A stretch of DNA of 64,000 nucleotides from the NCBI GenBank assembly GCA_964565925.1, contig CAZMGV010000022.1, forward strand, positions 1 to 64,000, written 5' to 3'. A program made the translations under genes and the position numbers. The stretch is from CAZMGV01 sp964565925. Its GTDB lineage: Bacteria > JAGRBM01 > JAHCIT01. Within the stretch, counting starts at the first letter, position 1. Every line of letters begins with the position of its first letter. Positions 48,410 to 55,894 of this stretch are shown here, in pieces. A model generated the notes under the pieces. That model did no database searches. It was not told the DNA's origin and saw nothing but the letters and a program-made list of their open reading frames with translations.

Positions 48410-49104
48410 TTGAGCACACCCTTGTCCAGGTGGCGGGTCTCGTGTGCGCGTTCGGCGGCGGCCGGGTCGTGGGTGACCATCAGGATGGTTTTGCCCAGAT
48501 CGCGGTTGAGCTTCTCGAGAAGCCCGAGGATTTCGTTCGCGCTGTCACGGTCCAGGTCGCCGGTGGGCTCGTCGGCCACGAGCAGTTGCGGGTCGTTCAC
48601 GATCGCCCGCGCGATGGCGACGCGCTGTTCCTGCCCGCCCGAGAGCTGACGGGGGTAGTGGTGGATCCGGTCGGCGAGGCCGACGATCCGGAGCGCGGTC
48701 TCCGCCCGCTTCTTGCGCTCGGCCTTGGGCAGATGGGTCAGCAGGAGAGGCAGCTCGACGTTTTCGAGCGCCGTGAGCACCGGGATCAGGTTGAACGTCT
48801 GGAACACGAGCCCCAGCGTCTGCGCCCTGAACTTCGCGAGCCCGTCGTTCGTGAGCGTATTGAGCGACTGGTCGGCCACGCGGACATCGCCGGAAGTCGG
48901 CCGGTCGAGGCCCGTGATGATATTGAGCAGCGACGACTTGCCCGAGCCGGACGGCCCCATGAGCGCGATAAATCCGCCCTGCGGCAGGCTGAAGTCCAGG
49001 TTGTTCAGGACTTTCAGCGTCTCGTCGCCGCGGTGGTACGTTTTGGTAACTCCGCGGACATCGACCATCAGTTTCTTCGTTCCGTCTGCCGGATTGGCCG
49101 TCAT
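48406..49104 (-). CDS. ABC transporter ATP-binding protein (LolD/MacB type)
   Basis: A 232-residue ATPase. Walker A GPSGSGKSS, Q-loop VFQTFNLIPVLTALENVELP, signature LSGGQEQRVAIARA, Walker B LLVADEPTGDLD and the H-loop VTHD are intact. The PTGDLD/Q-loop pattern is that of LolD, FtsE and MacB. It overlaps the adaptor gene upstream and the permease gene downstream by 4 nt each. Confidence 0.95.
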   Translation of the reverse strand: MTANPADGTKKLMVDVRGVTKTYHRGDETLKVLNNLDFSLPQGGFIALMGPSGSGKSSLLNIITGLDRPTSGDVRVADQSLNTLTNDGLAKFRAQTLGLVFQTFNLIPVLTALENVELPLLLTHLPKAERKKRAETALRIVGLADRIHHYPRQLSGGQEQRVAIARAIVNDPQLLVADEPTGDLDRDSANEILGLLEKLNRDLGKTILMVTHDPAAAERAHETRHLDKGVLK

Positions 49105-50321
49105 TCCTGGGTCTCCTTGACCGGATGTCCGTCGGCTAATCCCGGCGGAGGATTGTTGATGATGCGGGTACCGGGCGGCGGTCCCTGTTCCAGAATGAAG
49201 TATTCGCCCCGGTCTTCCCCGACCCTGATCTTTTCGGACCGGGCCTTGCCATCGCGGATCACGTAGACCGATTCGTTGCCCGGTCCGCCGGCAATGGCCG
49301 ACTTCGGGACGAGGATTTCGTCGGCCGCATGGCGCGCCTCCTCAGGCAGCTCCTGGTTCAGGAACCCGACGTGGGCCGACATGTCGGGCAGCACACCCGT
49401 GGGGTCGTCGACAAAGGCGGCCTTGACGATCACCGTCGCCTTGGCCCGGTCGATCCGGCGGCTGATTTCGTGGACCTTGCAGCGCAGGCGCCGGTTAGGG
49501 AAGGCGTCCAGAACGGCCTCGCACGGGTTGCCGATCACCACCTGGGAAAGCCGCCGCTCGGGCACATCGACCTCGACCATCAGACTGTTCATGTCGGCCA
49601 CTTCGGCAATGCTGGCGGCCATGACGCCGACCAGCTCTCCGGGTTCCGCCGGCTTGCCAATCACCACTCCGGTGAGCGGCGCGGTGATCTTCATGTAAGA
49701 CAGCGTCGTCTGCTGGGCGCCGACTTCCGCACGCACGGCGTCCATTTCGGCGCGTGCGGCGTCACGGGCGGCTTTGAGCGAATCCCGGCGCGTGATCAGG
49801 TCGTCGACGGTGGCCTGCGCGGCGACACCCTGTTCGGCCAGCCGCTGCTGGCGGTTCATCTGCTGTTCGGCTTCGGCAAGCTGCGCCTCGGCCGTCCGAA
49901 CCCGCGCTTCGGCGGACGAGGCCCGGGCCTGAGACACGGTGATGGAGCTGCGTTCCTGGGCGTCTTCGAGCTCGGCCAGCAGGTCGCCCTCCTTAACGCT
50001 GTCGCCTTCCTTCACATACATCCGGGCGATTCGTCCGGTGATCTTTGCGCCGACCTTCGAGATCCGCTGCGGAACGACATAACCGCTGGCGGTGAGCAGC
50101 ACGGACGCCCGCACCGGGGAGGCGCTGATCACTTCCGTGATCTCCACCTGGGTCTTGAACACCGTGCGTCTTACCGCCGGGATGATGACAAAATAGACGA
50201 TGCCGACCGCAGCGGCGCCCGCCGCCGCCCAGAGCGGCCAGCGCCGGGCCTCGGGAGGCGGAAGGTCCGCACCGCGAACGATGCGCAGGGATTCGAGATC
50301 TGAGGAGAGCTGGTCCGACAT
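49101..50321 (-). CDS. HlyD/MacA-type periplasmic adaptor subunit
   Basis: A 406-residue membrane fusion protein: cytoplasmic N-terminal segment, one membrane helix (about 29-49), a lipoyl/barrel half (VVPQRISKVGAKITGRIARMYVKEGDSVKEGDLLAEL), a long coiled-coil hairpin (about 115-200, rich in Ala, Glu and Arg), the second lipoyl half (ITAPLTGVVIGKPAEPGELVG) and beta-barrel domains. Start at the ATG at 50321; the frame extends upstream but without a ribosome site. First gene of the adaptor-ATPase-permease-permease operon. No TolC-type outer-membrane gene is in the window. Confidence 0.93.
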   Translation of the reverse strand: MSDQLSSDLESLRIVRGADLPPPEARRWPLWAAAGAAAVGIVYFVIIPAVRRTVFKTQVEITEVISASPVRASVLLTASGYVVPQRISKVGAKITGRIARMYVKEGDSVKEGDLLAELEDAQERSSITVSQARASSAEARVRTAEAQLAEAEQQMNRQQRLAEQGVAAQATVDDLITRRDSLKAARDAARAEMDAVRAEVGAQQTTLSYMKITAPLTGVVIGKPAEPGELVGVMAASIAEVADMNSLMVEVDVPERRLSQVVIGNPCEAVLDAFPNRRLRCKVHEISRRIDRAKATVIVKAAFVDDPTGVLPDMSAHVGFLNQELPEEARHAADEILVPKSAIAGGPGNESVYVIRDGKARSEKIRVGEDRGEYFILEQGPPPGTRIINNPPPGLADGHPVKETQE

Positions 50322-50497
50322 CGGGGTGGTTAATAGCCTAAAATTGCAGGGAATTTCATAGGGGGGTGCCACGAACAATTTGGCCCCGGAAACGGGGTGT
50401 TCCGGTCCTGTATGCACTCGAAATCCGGCCGGGCGTGTGGCACCGTCAGCCCCTGGCATCCGGTCGGCATCCGTGAACCGGGGGAAAGCGTAGTCGA

Positions 50498-51136
50498 ATG
50501 AGTAAAACGGAACCGATACCGGCTGAATTGATACCGGAGGGCGGCTGGGCCGGCCCGCCGGCTCCGCGCATCGCGCCCCTTCCGCCGTCGGAGCAGGGGA
50601 TGGCCTTCCGGCTGATGTGGGGAGCCGCCGTGCGGTTCGGCCGCAGCGAGATCCCCAATATCTTCAGCGTGTTCAGCCGGAACCCGCGTCTGCTGTGGGC
50701 CTGGCTTTATTTCGCCTCGCGCCTCATGCCGTACGGAAAGCTGCGTGCAAAAGAACGCGAAAAGATGATCCTGCGCACCGCCTGGAACTGCCGCAGCCGG
50801 TACGAATGGGGTCAGCACGTGGAGATCGCCCTGAAAGCGGGCCTGACCGACGACGAGATCCTGAATATCACCCGCGGCCCGGCGGCGTTTGGCGACCGCC
50901 GCCAGCGTGCGCTCATCCAGGCATGCGACGATCTGCTGGCGGCCAGAAGCGTTTCCGACGGCACCTGGAGCGTCCTGCGCGAACACTACGACGAAAAGCT
51001 GCTGATCGAGATTGTGCTGCTGATCGGACACTACGAGATGCTCGCCGGATTCCTGAACAGCGCCGGAGTACCACTGGAGCCCGCCATCGAGAAAGTGCTC
51101 CGCGATTTTCACCGGCGCGTGGCGGGCAGGGCGTAA
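50498..51136 (+). CDS. Carboxymuconolactone decarboxylase-like protein
   Basis: A 212-residue protein of the CMD/AhpD-like superfamily. The core is LRAKEREKMILRTAWNCRSRYEW, with GQHVEIALKAGLTDDEI and a second half VLLIGHYEMLAGFLNSAGV typical of the fold. The active-site-like Cys and His (NC...EWGQH) are present but there is no CxxC of AhpD. Enzymes of this type are often found with catabolic clusters, and the neighbours here fit that. It ends 5 nt before a convergent tetR gene. The reaction is not assignable. Confidence 0.82.
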   Translation: MSKTEPIPAELIPEGGWAGPPAPRIAPLPPSEQGMAFRLMWGAAVRFGRSEIPNIFSVFSRNPRLLWAWLYFASRLMPYGKLRAKEREKMILRTAWNCRSRYEWGQHVEIALKAGLTDDEILNITRGPAAFGDRRQRALIQACDDLLAARSVSDGTWSVLREHYDEKLLIEIVLLIGHYEMLAGFLNSAGVPLEPAIEKVLRDFHRRVAGRA

Positions 51137-51141
51137 CCGGC

Positions 51142-51753
51142 CTACTTCTGAAGACCGAGTTCGTGCGTGAGGTAGTGGCTGACGAGATCGGCAATGCCTT
51201 CGCCCACCTGTTCGTAGGTGACCGGCGGGTTTTCTTCGGAGAGCTGCCGGAGCACCACGAAGATACCCGCGTTGACGAGAATGTAGGCCATCGTCGGGAT
51301 ATTGCGGATTTTCATGTAGTCGGGGTTGTTCGCCAGGTATTGCACCAGCAGGTCCATGAGCGCCTTGCTGACGGGACCCACATTCCGGTTCATATCGGCC
51401 CGGAGCACCTGACGGGCAAGCACCAGATACCGTCCGCCGTCACGGGTCAGAAATTTTCCGAACCGGGCGACGATCAGCCGGATCGCCTCCCGGATATCCA
51501 GCCTGACGACCTCCGGCGTTATCTCCCGCAGCAGGACGACGACGTCATCGGAGAACTTCCGGTTCAGGGCGGCGTAAATATCTTCCTTGTCGCTGAAATA
51601 TTCGTACAGCGAGCCGACACTGATACCGGCGGCATCGGCGATATGGCGGGTGGTTGTATCCGAATAGCCGTAGCGCCCCACGCAGACGAACCCTGCCTCG
51701 ATGATGGCTTCAACCGTGGCCTTTGACCGTTTCTGCAGGGGTTTACGCGGCAT
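51142..51753 (-). CDS. TetR/AcrR-family transcriptional regulator
   Basis: A 203-residue TetR protein. Helix-turn-helix at about 14-60 (ATVEAIIEAGFVCVGRYGYSDTTTRHIADAAGISVGSLYEYFSDKEDIYAAL). The start is placed at the ATG at 51753; an in-frame TTG at 51780 lies inside the palindrome that is probably its operator. Divergent from the di-iron protein gene at 51857, the likely target. Confidence 0.92.
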   Translation of the reverse strand: MPRKPLQKRSKATVEAIIEAGFVCVGRYGYSDTTTRHIADAAGISVGSLYEYFSDKEDIYAALNRKFSDDVVVLLREITPEVVRLDIREAIRLIVARFGKFLTRDGGRYLVLARQVLRADMNRNVGPVSKALMDLLVQYLANNPDYMKIRNIPTMAYILVNAGIFVVLRQLSEENPPVTYEQVGEGIADLVSHYLTHELGLQK

Positions 51754-51770
51754 TTCCCAATCCGAATTGT

Positions 51771-51790
51771 ATCCGAACAAATGTTCGGAT
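51771..51790. promoter_or_regulatory. 20-bp TetR-type operator palindrome
   Basis: ATCCGAACA-AA-TGTTCGGAT: 9-bp perfect arms with a 2-nt centre, 18 bp upstream of the tetR start and 67 bp upstream of the divergent di-iron gene. Part of the half-site (ATCCGAA) is repeated just beside it at about 51760-51766. This is the clearest operator candidate in the window; the cognate protein should be the adjacent TetR. Confidence 0.7.
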
Positions 51791-51856
51791 TATCATAAAG
51801 ACATACCCGGGGTCCGTCAACCGGTAATCCCTCTCCTTATAAAGGACCAGTTAACG

Positions 51857-52789
51857 ATGAAAACGAGCGCTGTGCGGCAGGCGATGGAAGCGGAGACGAA
51901 GAAGCTGGCCGGTGCGCGGGCCGGCATCCCGGTCCGGCACATGGACTTTGTCCACCCCGCGGACAAGCCCCGCTTCTTCTTCTACGACAAGAACCCCCTT
52001 GCCTCGTCGCTGTTCGCCGTTTTCTCGGCGATCTTTCCGCCGGGCGAGCGGTTTTTCGTCGAATCGGTCCGACGGTTCCGGGACCAGATCGCGGACCCGA
52101 CGCTCAGGGCGAAAGTTTCCGGCTTCATCGGGCAGGAGTCGATCCACGGCCGCGAGCATGAACGGCTGAACGAGTGGTTCGTGGCGCACGGATTCGACAT
52201 GGCGATGCCCGACCGGATGATCCGTTTCAGTCTGGGACTTCTCGAAAACCTTCCGCCGTCCCAGCAGCTCGCCTGCACGACTTTCATGGAACATTTCACG
52301 GCCCATCTGGCGGAGGCGTGGCTGACGGACCTGGAGTTCCGCAAAGGCACGGACCCGGAGATGCTCCGGCTCTGGAGCTGGCACGCCCTGGAAGAACTTG
52401 AGCACAAGGCGGTGGCTTTCGACGTCCACCGGCATCTGAGCGAACACGAACATCTGGAACGGGTGCTGGCCGGCCCGCTCGTGATCGGCGCGCTGGGCCC
52501 GGGGATCCTGTTCAGCCTCGTCTGGCTGGTCGCGACGCAGGGCGAAGCGCTGAACCTGCGCGAGCACCGCCGCGGGATCAGGGCCCTGATCGGACGCGAC
52601 GGATTTCTGTCGAGGATCTTTCCCCGCCTGCCCGAATACACGAAGAAGGATTTCCATCCCGACCGGCACGACACCCGCGCCATCGAGAAAGCCTGGCGGG
52701 AAAAGCTGTTCGGCTCAGGCGGCGAACTGAACGGGATGTTCAGGAATCGCGACGCCGTCGAGCGGGCGGCGACGCAACCGGCAGTCTGA
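51857..52789 (+). CDS. Metal-dependent hydrolase family (COG3687) protein with di-iron carboxylate motif, copy C
   Basis: A 310-residue third paralogue. Ligand pattern E64 (GERFF), E94xxH97 (GQESIH), E145 (MEHF) and E180xxH183 (EELEHKAVAFDVH). A hydrophobic helix lies at about 206-228. ATG at 51857 with AAAGGA upstream; the longer upstream frame crosses the operator and is rejected. Divergent from the TetR gene and therefore probably repressed by it. The three copies are about 11-14 kb apart and each lies beside a regulator gene. Confidence 0.84.
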   Translation: MKTSAVRQAMEAETKKLAGARAGIPVRHMDFVHPADKPRFFFYDKNPLASSLFAVFSAIFPPGERFFVESVRRFRDQIADPTLRAKVSGFIGQESIHGREHERLNEWFVAHGFDMAMPDRMIRFSLGLLENLPPSQQLACTTFMEHFTAHLAEAWLTDLEFRKGTDPEMLRLWSWHALEELEHKAVAFDVHRHLSEHEHLERVLAGPLVIGALGPGILFSLVWLVATQGEALNLREHRRGIRALIGRDGFLSRIFPRLPEYTKKDFHPDRHDTRAIEKAWREKLFGSGGELNGMFRNRDAVERAATQPAV

Positions 52790-52836
52790 GCGGGCGGTCT
52801 AAGCGGGCAGCCTGCTTGTCCGTCCCGCAGGCCGTC

Positions 52837-53847
52837 TCAGCCGAAGGCCCGCCTGAGGCTGGCGATATGAATTTCGTGAACCTTCTTGCCCGACTCGGGC
52901 GTCACCGCGCCGACTCCATGGCCGTCGTTTTCGAACAGGTGGAACTCCACCGGCACGCCGGCATCGCGCAGCCGGTTCGCATAGAATTTCATCTCGTCGC
53001 GCAGAATGTCCCACTCCCCGGCGACGATCACCGCCGGTGCCACCCCCCGGACGCTCTCGGCCAGCACCGGAGAGACGCGCCAGTCCCATCGCTGTTCGGG
53101 GTATTTCAGGTACCGGTCGAGCACCCAGTCGTTATTCTCGGCCGTCAGCAGATAGCCCTTCGCGTTTTCCTCGTGCGACTGGTAGTCGCCGCGGGCGTCC
53201 AGAAGAGCGTCCTGGAGCCACTGGAGCTTCAGGTTCTTCATGCCGGCGTCCCGCGCCATGAGCGCCACGGCCGCCGAATGGGTCCCGCCGGTGCAGCCGC
53301 CGCCGACCGCGAGACGTGCCGGATCGCCGCCGAACGACTTCGCGTTGTCGCTTACCCAGCAGTACGTCGCCCAGCAGTCCTCGACGGAAGCCGGGAACTT
53401 ATTCTCCGGCGGAAGCCGGAAGTCCGGATGCACGACGATGCAGCCCGCCTTGCTGGCGATCAGGGTGTTCATGTTGTCCATCGCGGGCGTGAGGCCGCCC
53501 GCGCCGACGAATCCGCCGTGATGAAAGTGGACATAAACGCCAGCCGGTTCCTTGAGGCCCTCGGGCTTGTAGATCCGCGCCGGAACCGCTCTGGCCGGGC
53601 CGGGGATTTTCACGTCCTGCGAGGTGACATTGTCGCCCTTGCCGCCGGTTGAATGCAGGGCGCTGATGTCCATCGACATCAGTTTCCGGAACCCGGCGAC
53701 TCCCAGCTCCGAGAAAGACTGCGCACCGCCCATGCTGACCATCTTCAGGAGCATCGCCTGCTGCGGCGACAGTCTGGCGATCCGCTGCTCCCGGAGGGCG
53801 TCCCAGTCGTATGGCCGGTTGTGTGTATTGTTGTTTTCGTTGCTCAT
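52837..53847 (-). CDS. HSL-type alpha/beta hydrolase with Cys in place of the nucleophile Ser
   Basis: A 336-residue esterase-like protein of the hormone-sensitive lipase family. An oxyanion-type HHGG motif (109-112), a YRLPPENKFPA-like segment (DFRLPPENKFP), Asp280 in EWDILRDE and His310 in NDGHGVG make up the expected acid and base. The nucleophile elbow reads GGGCTGG with Cys185 (codon TGC at 53295-53293), not the usual GDSAGG Ser. The protein may be a Cys-Asp-His hydrolase like dienelactone hydrolase, or inactive. It lies 9 nt after a tetR gene on the same strand, so the two form an operon. Substrate unknown. Confidence 0.82.
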   Translation of the reverse strand: MSNENNNTHNRPYDWDALREQRIARLSPQQAMLLKMVSMGGAQSFSELGVAGFRKLMSMDISALHSTGGKGDNVTSQDVKIPGPARAVPARIYKPEGLKEPAGVYVHFHHGGFVGAGGLTPAMDNMNTLIASKAGCIVVHPDFRLPPENKFPASVEDCWATYCWVSDNAKSFGGDPARLAVGGGCTGGTHSAAVALMARDAGMKNLKLQWLQDALLDARGDYQSHEENAKGYLLTAENNDWVLDRYLKYPEQRWDWRVSPVLAESVRGVAPAVIVAGEWDILRDEMKFYANRLRDAGVPVEFHLFENDGHGVGAVTPESGKKVHEIHIASLRRAFG

Positions 53848-53856
53848 GCCTTCACC

Positions 53857-54549
53857 TTATCCATGACCGCCCACGCCGTTCAGCAGCAGATTCACCAGCA
53901 GTGCGGAAATCCGCTCCACTTCGTCATCCGGGTTCCGCTTGCGCCCGGCGGGCGGCATCACCTCGCCCATGACCCGCTGGGAGAGCGTGAAATGGATGAT
54001 GGCTCCGTTGATGAAATCGAGCAGTTCCATGAGCGGCATCTTCTTGAGCACGCCCTCGTTCTGCGCCCGGACCATGATGCGGGCGAAGGCGGCGAACGCC
54101 GGAAGCGCGTGATTTTCCATCAGCCAGCGGGTCCGCTCCGTCGGCTGCGTCAGCTCCAGAAAAATCAGACGGGCGATATCGGGCCGCCGCATCAGGAACG
54201 CGACATACTGCCGGGTGACGGCCCGGATGAGAGCGAGCGGCGGGATTTCCGCCGACTGTTCCTCGATACCTCTGAAGTTGGTCTTGAACTCCTCAAAGGC
54301 GTTCGAGACTACGGCTTTCCAGAGTCCCGGCTTGTCGCCGAAGTGGTAGTGGATGAGCGCCTGATTCACGCCGGCTTCTGCCGCGATGTGCGTGAGGTTC
54401 GTCCCCTCGAAGCCGTACCGGGCAAAGGCCGCCAGCGCCGCCGGCAGGATCGCCTCGCGGCCGCCGGGACCGGCGGCGGATCTGGCCGGACGTCCCGGAC
54501 GCCGGGGTGGCGCAGTTCGTCTGGATCTGGAAACCGTGGTGGCGACCAT
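53857..54549 (-). CDS. TetR/AcrR-family transcriptional regulator
   Basis: A 230-residue TetR protein with a long basic N-terminal tail (RSRRTAPPRRPGRPARS) before the helix-turn-helix at about 34-80 (ILPAALAAFARYGFEGTNLTHIAAEAGVNQALIHYHFGDKPGLWKAV). First gene of a tetR-hydrolase operon. A very AT-rich palindrome lies about 30 bp upstream of the ATG, in an otherwise GC-rich genome, and is a probable operator. Confidence 0.92.
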   Translation of the reverse strand: MVATTVSRSRRTAPPRRPGRPARSAAGPGGREAILPAALAAFARYGFEGTNLTHIAAEAGVNQALIHYHFGDKPGLWKAVVSNAFEEFKTNFRGIEEQSAEIPPLALIRAVTRQYVAFLMRRPDIARLIFLELTQPTERTRWLMENHALPAFAAFARIMVRAQNEGVLKKMPLMELLDFINGAIIHFTLSQRVMGEVMPPAGRKRNPDDEVERISALLVNLLLNGVGGHG

Positions 54550-54578
54550 TCCGTCTTGCTCCCCATAATTAATATAAC

Positions 54579-54595
54579 AATTAATATTATTAATT
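54579..54595. promoter_or_regulatory. AT-rich palindrome upstream of tetR, candidate operator
   Basis: AATTAATA-T-TATTAATT: 8-bp perfect arms, 30 bp upstream of the tetR start codon, inside a run of about 45 nt (54565-54610) almost free of G and C. A further AATTAATAT copy lies at 54568-54576. Promoter and operator probably overlap. Confidence 0.5.
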
Positions 54596-54674
54596 ACAAT
54601 ATGAATATTCAGCCGGTTGGCTAATGGTTACGACCGGCCGGGAAGCCGCGCTGCCCGGACAGCGGGCATTTCGT

Positions 54675-55574
54675 TCAGCGTGCTCGGGGGGGAGAAGAAG
54701 GCTGGTGCGCCACGTGGGACGGGACGAACCGCTCGGGCCGGGTCGAGGCGCCCACGTAACGCATGGCGAATTTCATCCCCTGCCAGTTGGCGAAATGCGG
54801 AACAAGGGCGAACCCCCATCGCCCGAGCCAGCAGATCCGTTCAAACCGGCGCCGGTCGGATTCCGGCCACGGGATATCGAACCGCGCCCGCACGGTCGCC
54901 GGCAGCGTACCGGTGACGACGATCCGCCCCGCGTTCCTGATCACAGGGTTCCGGAAAGTGTCTCTCACAAGCGGTGCGCGCCAGTCGCCTGCCAGTGCCA
55001 GGTCGAGCGTGTGCCTGGCAGCCGGCGTCATCTGGAGATCGTCCCTGCAGAATTGCTCAAAACGGGTGCAGAACTCCGGATAGGTCGCGGGAATATCCCG
55101 GTACGACACACCATACAGGTGGTACCACTCGACCGTCTCGGCGTAGAGCCGGTCCACGTCCACACGGCGAAGACCGCCGACGTGAAACAGCCGGATCGAT
55201 TCGAACACTTCCCAGGTAAAGGTTGCATGGGCCCACCACCAGGTTTTGGGATCAAGCGCATGGTAGCTCTGCCCGGACCCGTCAGTGCCGTTGATCGTGC
55301 GGTGCAGGTCGCGGATTTTGATCGCGCGCTCGGCCCCGCCTGCCTGAAGGACGGTCGCCCAGATCTGCGGGATCGAGCGGTAAACCCGTCCGAACGGGTT
55401 GCCAAAGAAATCGGACTGCGCGGCGATGGCTGCGCCGAGCGGCGGATACATGAGCTGGAGGATTCCAGCCGTCCCGCCCGGGAAGAGCGAGCGCCAGTCA
55501 CCCAGGTAGCGGTACAGCAACCGCATCCGGTTCCCGCTGTCGGCGGCCGCGAGAGTGTCACTTGATGGTTTCAT
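54675..55574 (-). CDS. MpaB/Lcp-family (DUF2236) oxygenase-like protein
   Basis: A 299-residue protein of the DUF2236 family, which includes rubber-cleaving latex-clearing protein and fungal MpaB, haem-b oxygenases acting on unsaturated hydrophobic chains. The core DPKTWWWAHATFTWEVFES is the family signature with the likely haem-region His; SIPQIWATVLQAGG and ETVEWYHLYGVSYRDIP follow or precede as in relatives. The start is placed at the ATG at 55574; a frame extension of 30 residues upstream is not supported. It may act in the same hydrophobic-substrate pathway as its neighbours (inference). Confidence 0.8.
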   Translation of the reverse strand: MKPSSDTLAAADSGNRMRLLYRYLGDWRSLFPGGTAGILQLMYPPLGAAIAAQSDFFGNPFGRVYRSIPQIWATVLQAGGAERAIKIRDLHRTINGTDGSGQSYHALDPKTWWWAHATFTWEVFESIRLFHVGGLRRVDVDRLYAETVEWYHLYGVSYRDIPATYPEFCTRFEQFCRDDLQMTPAARHTLDLALAGDWRAPLVRDTFRNPVIRNAGRIVVTGTLPATVRARFDIPWPESDRRRFERICWLGRWGFALVPHFANWQGMKFAMRYVGASTRPERFVPSHVAHQPSSPPRAR

Positions 55575-55785
55575 TTCCGGTTCTCTTGGTGCAGGACGAG
55601 GATAGCCTACCGGGCGGGCCTTCCCGGTTCTACTCGGATCGATGCGGGACCTGGAAAGGCACAAGAGGGCCCGGAAAACCGTAACTCCGGGGATATTCGG
55701 TCTGAAGCGGCAGAAGCGGCCCGAATCTATTGCTCGGTCGGACTGGATGCGGGAGTTACCGACGTCGAGTCAGGTGAGCAGGGCG

Positions 55786-55822
55786 ATAGCTGGTGCGCCA
55801 TGTGGGACAGGATCAAAACTCG
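55786..55822 (-). pseudogene. Possible 3' remnant of a second DUF2236 gene
   Basis: The stretch shares CTGGTGCGCCA(C/T)GTGGGAC and further matches with the end of the intact DUF2236 gene at 54675. Frame matching gives SHMAHQL against SHVAHQP. The rest of the presumed copy is absent. A recent tail duplication is the alternative. Confidence 0.3.
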
Positions 55823-55869
55823 GGCGGGACTATAAGGGTGACAGCTTTACCTGCGTCACGTATGATGGG

Positions 55870-55887
55870 CCTCCATTAAGACGGAGG
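55870..55887 (+). promoter_or_regulatory. Hairpin masking the ribosome site of the ferritin-like gene
   Basis: CCTCC (55870-55874) can pair with the GGAGG ribosome site (55883-55887) across an 8-nt loop, seven nt before the ATG at 55895, and G-U pairs could lengthen the stem. Such occlusion could modulate translation. It may also be chance. Confidence 0.35.
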
Positions 55888-55894
55888 TTCATGC

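Larger units (their letters stand above)
55575..55894. other. Intergenic region with a possible gene remnant
   Basis: This 320-bp spacer between divergent genes carries, at about 55786-55822, a stretch about 80% identical to 54702-54739, the 3' end of the DUF2236 gene; the minus strand there can encode SHMAHQLSP, resembling SHVAHQPSSP of that protein. This looks like a leftover 3' tail of a lost paralogue. A hairpin over the ribosome site of the following gene is at 55870-55887. I see no intact gene. Confidence 0.4.
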
